Assembly: GCF_905475395.1 (NCBI RefSeq)
Contig: NC_058339.1
Location: forward strand, 75,172,520-75,236,519
Source of the DNA: Chrysoperla carnea
Taxonomy: Eukaryota > Arthropoda > Insecta > Neuroptera > Chrysopidae
Length of the DNA: 64,000 bases
Direction of reading: 5' to 3'
Each line of letters opens with the position of its first letter. Within the stretch, counting starts at the first letter, position 1. Positions 62,290 to 64,000 of the stretch are shown piece by piece. Position numbers and translations under genes: made by a program. Below the pieces are notes generated by a model. The model worked only from the letters and a program-made list of their open reading frames with translations, did no database searches and was not told where the DNA came from.

Positions 62290-62571
62290 CTATACATTCA
62301 CAATTTAATAAATCACTTTCTTTGAATCACTACAAAATTTAAAAAATAATTTATGATACATTTGCTTGTATAGTTACTTATGAAAATAATGTTTCTTAAG
62401 CCTAGTTTAAAATCAAGATTGTCCTATCTCTTCAGATTTGAACTGAAAACTTTTAAGACTTAAATCACAAGTGAAGTTTACAAAACCCCCGACATATTTT
62501 TTGGATAAGGAACCCTAAACGCAATTTTTAGTAAACTTTCGAAAAAAAAAATAAAAAAACATTCAACTTCT

Positions 62572-63020
62572 CTATCTTGGATTCAAGTATGGAGAACTGC
62601 TAGCAACAGTAACATCAAAATTATTCAACGGTTTCAATCAAAAGTGTTACAAACAATTAGTGAATCTCCCTGGTACGTGCGTAATGACGACATTCACCGT
62701 AGTCTTGAAGTACCCACAGTGCGCGAAGAAATTACGCGGTTCAGTGAAAGTTACTTGACTCGCCTTGAAAGGCACCCAAATGTTGAAGTAATCAATCTCT
62801 TAGACAATAATGAAAGAGTAAATACACTAAATAGACAAAGTGTTCTAGATTTAAGATTTAGATTTACGTAAATAATTTTAATTATAGTTTACATACTATA
62901 AATTCGATAAGGTGACTATCACCGGGTAGTTGCCGTTCATGTTATCTATTTATCAGACCTATTTACAGTTCCTTTAGGAACTGATAGTAGAATATTAGGA
63001 TACCAAAAAAAAAAAAAAAA
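62572..63020 (+). mobile_element. 5'-truncated jockey-like LINE insertion
   Basis: The plus strand encodes WIQVWRTASNSNIKIIQRFQ, then VLQTISESPWYVRNDDIHRS, then VPTVREEITRFSESYLTRLE and a stop at 62869-62871. This is the very C-terminus of jockey-clade LINE ORF2. A 150-bp 3' UTR and an A-run (to 63020) follow. AACTTCT at 62565-62571 and 63021-63027 is the target duplication. The body is truncated at its 5' end, as is usual for LINEs. The frame is intact and the tail sharp, so the insertion looks young. Confidence 0.9.
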
Positions 63021-63027
63021 AACTTCT

Positions 63028-64000
63028 GTATTAAATTTATGGCTTAACCGCTTATGGTTTAATTATTTTATCAACTATTTCTAATTATATAGTATTTAAC
63101 GTAATCTTAAGTATTTAATTAATCTAAATTTGTGGAGTAATTAATTTATTTCGAATTTCGAAAATTATTATGTATTTTAACTACAAAAACTTAATAATTT
63201 AAATTGTAGACAAAATAAGATATGGATAGCAGTACGTTATTTATGACGATGCTATCGAGTAAAGAAGAGCTGAAACAAACGATATGGACCGGTAGCTAGC
63301 CTGAAAAATAGGTTTTCCTTAAAGTAGTTCGGCCGTCACATGCTACCCAAGTTAGCAACTAATTTATACTCATTGAATTTAAAATCTAAGTTATGAATAA
63401 TATTATGAATAAAAATAATATTTGTATCACGTAAATGATTTTTAATGCTTTAAAAATATCGTTAAAAAGATACAATTTATACGTCAATTTGACTAGTTTT
63501 TCTGTTTTCTTTTTAGAAAGCGCGTAAGGTAATGTTTTTTTTTAATAAACAGAATCTGTGATAAATTTTCTTCATGATACAATTAACATTATTGTGAGTT
63601 CTTCCTTAGAGTACTGTGTTAAAAATCACAATTTTAAAATGAAATAATTCACAATTTTGCCCCGCAAGAGGCTCAAAAATTGTGTTTATTGTGATAAAGG
63701 GACTTTGAACTATCATTTACCGCAAATTTACCGTATTTGCTCAAACAGCTGAGCTACTTTAAAATGATGGCACTTCCGCCCTGAAAATGATTTCCAATTA
63801 CCACAAACAGTACTCCACACAATGATTCAATTAACATTTGCATCCATCGACCTATCGTCAGCAAATATTTTTTCTGAGAATGGTTGGAATGTGATTTTTA
63901 AACATTTCTTTCTTGCTTTGTGTGTTAATTTATTATGTGTAACAACTGAGTAAAAACCTAATTGACAGGCATATTTATTAAGGGGAGAATCTGACGTATT
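63028..64000. other. Non-coding flank
   Basis: No gene, RNA or clear repeat recognised up to the window edge. The missing first exon of the tetraspanin would be expected beyond here. Confidence 0.4.

Noticed and set aside
60840-64000. Search for the tetraspanin first exon
   Set aside because: No segment encoding a TM1 start followed by a donor in the right phase was found on the minus strand; the exon is probably beyond the window.

Overview
The window is AT-rich eukaryotic DNA that reads as an insect nuclear genome. The evidence is spliced genes with GT-AG introns, proteins that resemble insect orthologues (recalled from knowledge of the families), a short TTAGG telomere-type tract, and many insect-type transposon remnants (mariner, hAT, jockey-like LINE, Ty3/gypsy, Penelope-like, tRNA-derived SINE, TTAA-flanked MITEs). 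The order cannot be fixed from the sequence alone. There are no CRISPR arrays, operons or bacterial features.

Layout. 1-9.1 kb: the last two exons of an unidentified single-pass membrane protein (+, exons 2525-2607 and 8941-9086), separated by an intron packed with inverted-repeat elements. 9.1-25.7 kb: about 16 kb with no convincing gene, holding MITEs and a hAT transposase remnant. 25.7-30.8 kb: a complete four-exon Dullard/CTDNEP1 nuclear-envelope phosphatase gene (-), 243 aa by my splicing. Its last intron holds a SINE and a fold-back mariner, and its second intron holds a decayed local copy of the start of exon 3. 32.3-34.4 kb: a divergent pair, RPB4 (-, intronless, 137 aa) and BLOC1S1 (+, three exons, 125 aa). 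37.6-42.3 kb: a 4.7-kb single coding exon for a 1571-aa C2H2 zinc-finger protein with an ING-like PHD finger at the C-terminus, most like insect MESR4. 42.3-54.4 kb: intergenic, with many MITEs, a palindromic Penelope-like insertion with a 13-bp target-site duplication, and a Ty3/gypsy integrase remnant. 54.4-60.8 kb: four exons of a tetraspanin (-); the first coding exon (start of TM1) was not found and probably lies beyond the window. 61-64 kb: a tandem duplication and a 5'-truncated jockey-like LINE.

The genes are unrelated housekeeping or regulatory genes: lipid/nuclear-envelope phosphatase, RNA polymerase II stalk, lysosome-related organelle biogenesis, chromatin/transcription and membrane scaffold. 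They are not a functional cluster. The most distinctive content is structural: several long perfect or near-perfect palindromes made from transposons, and repeated families of TTAA-flanked non-autonomous elements, some lying inside introns.
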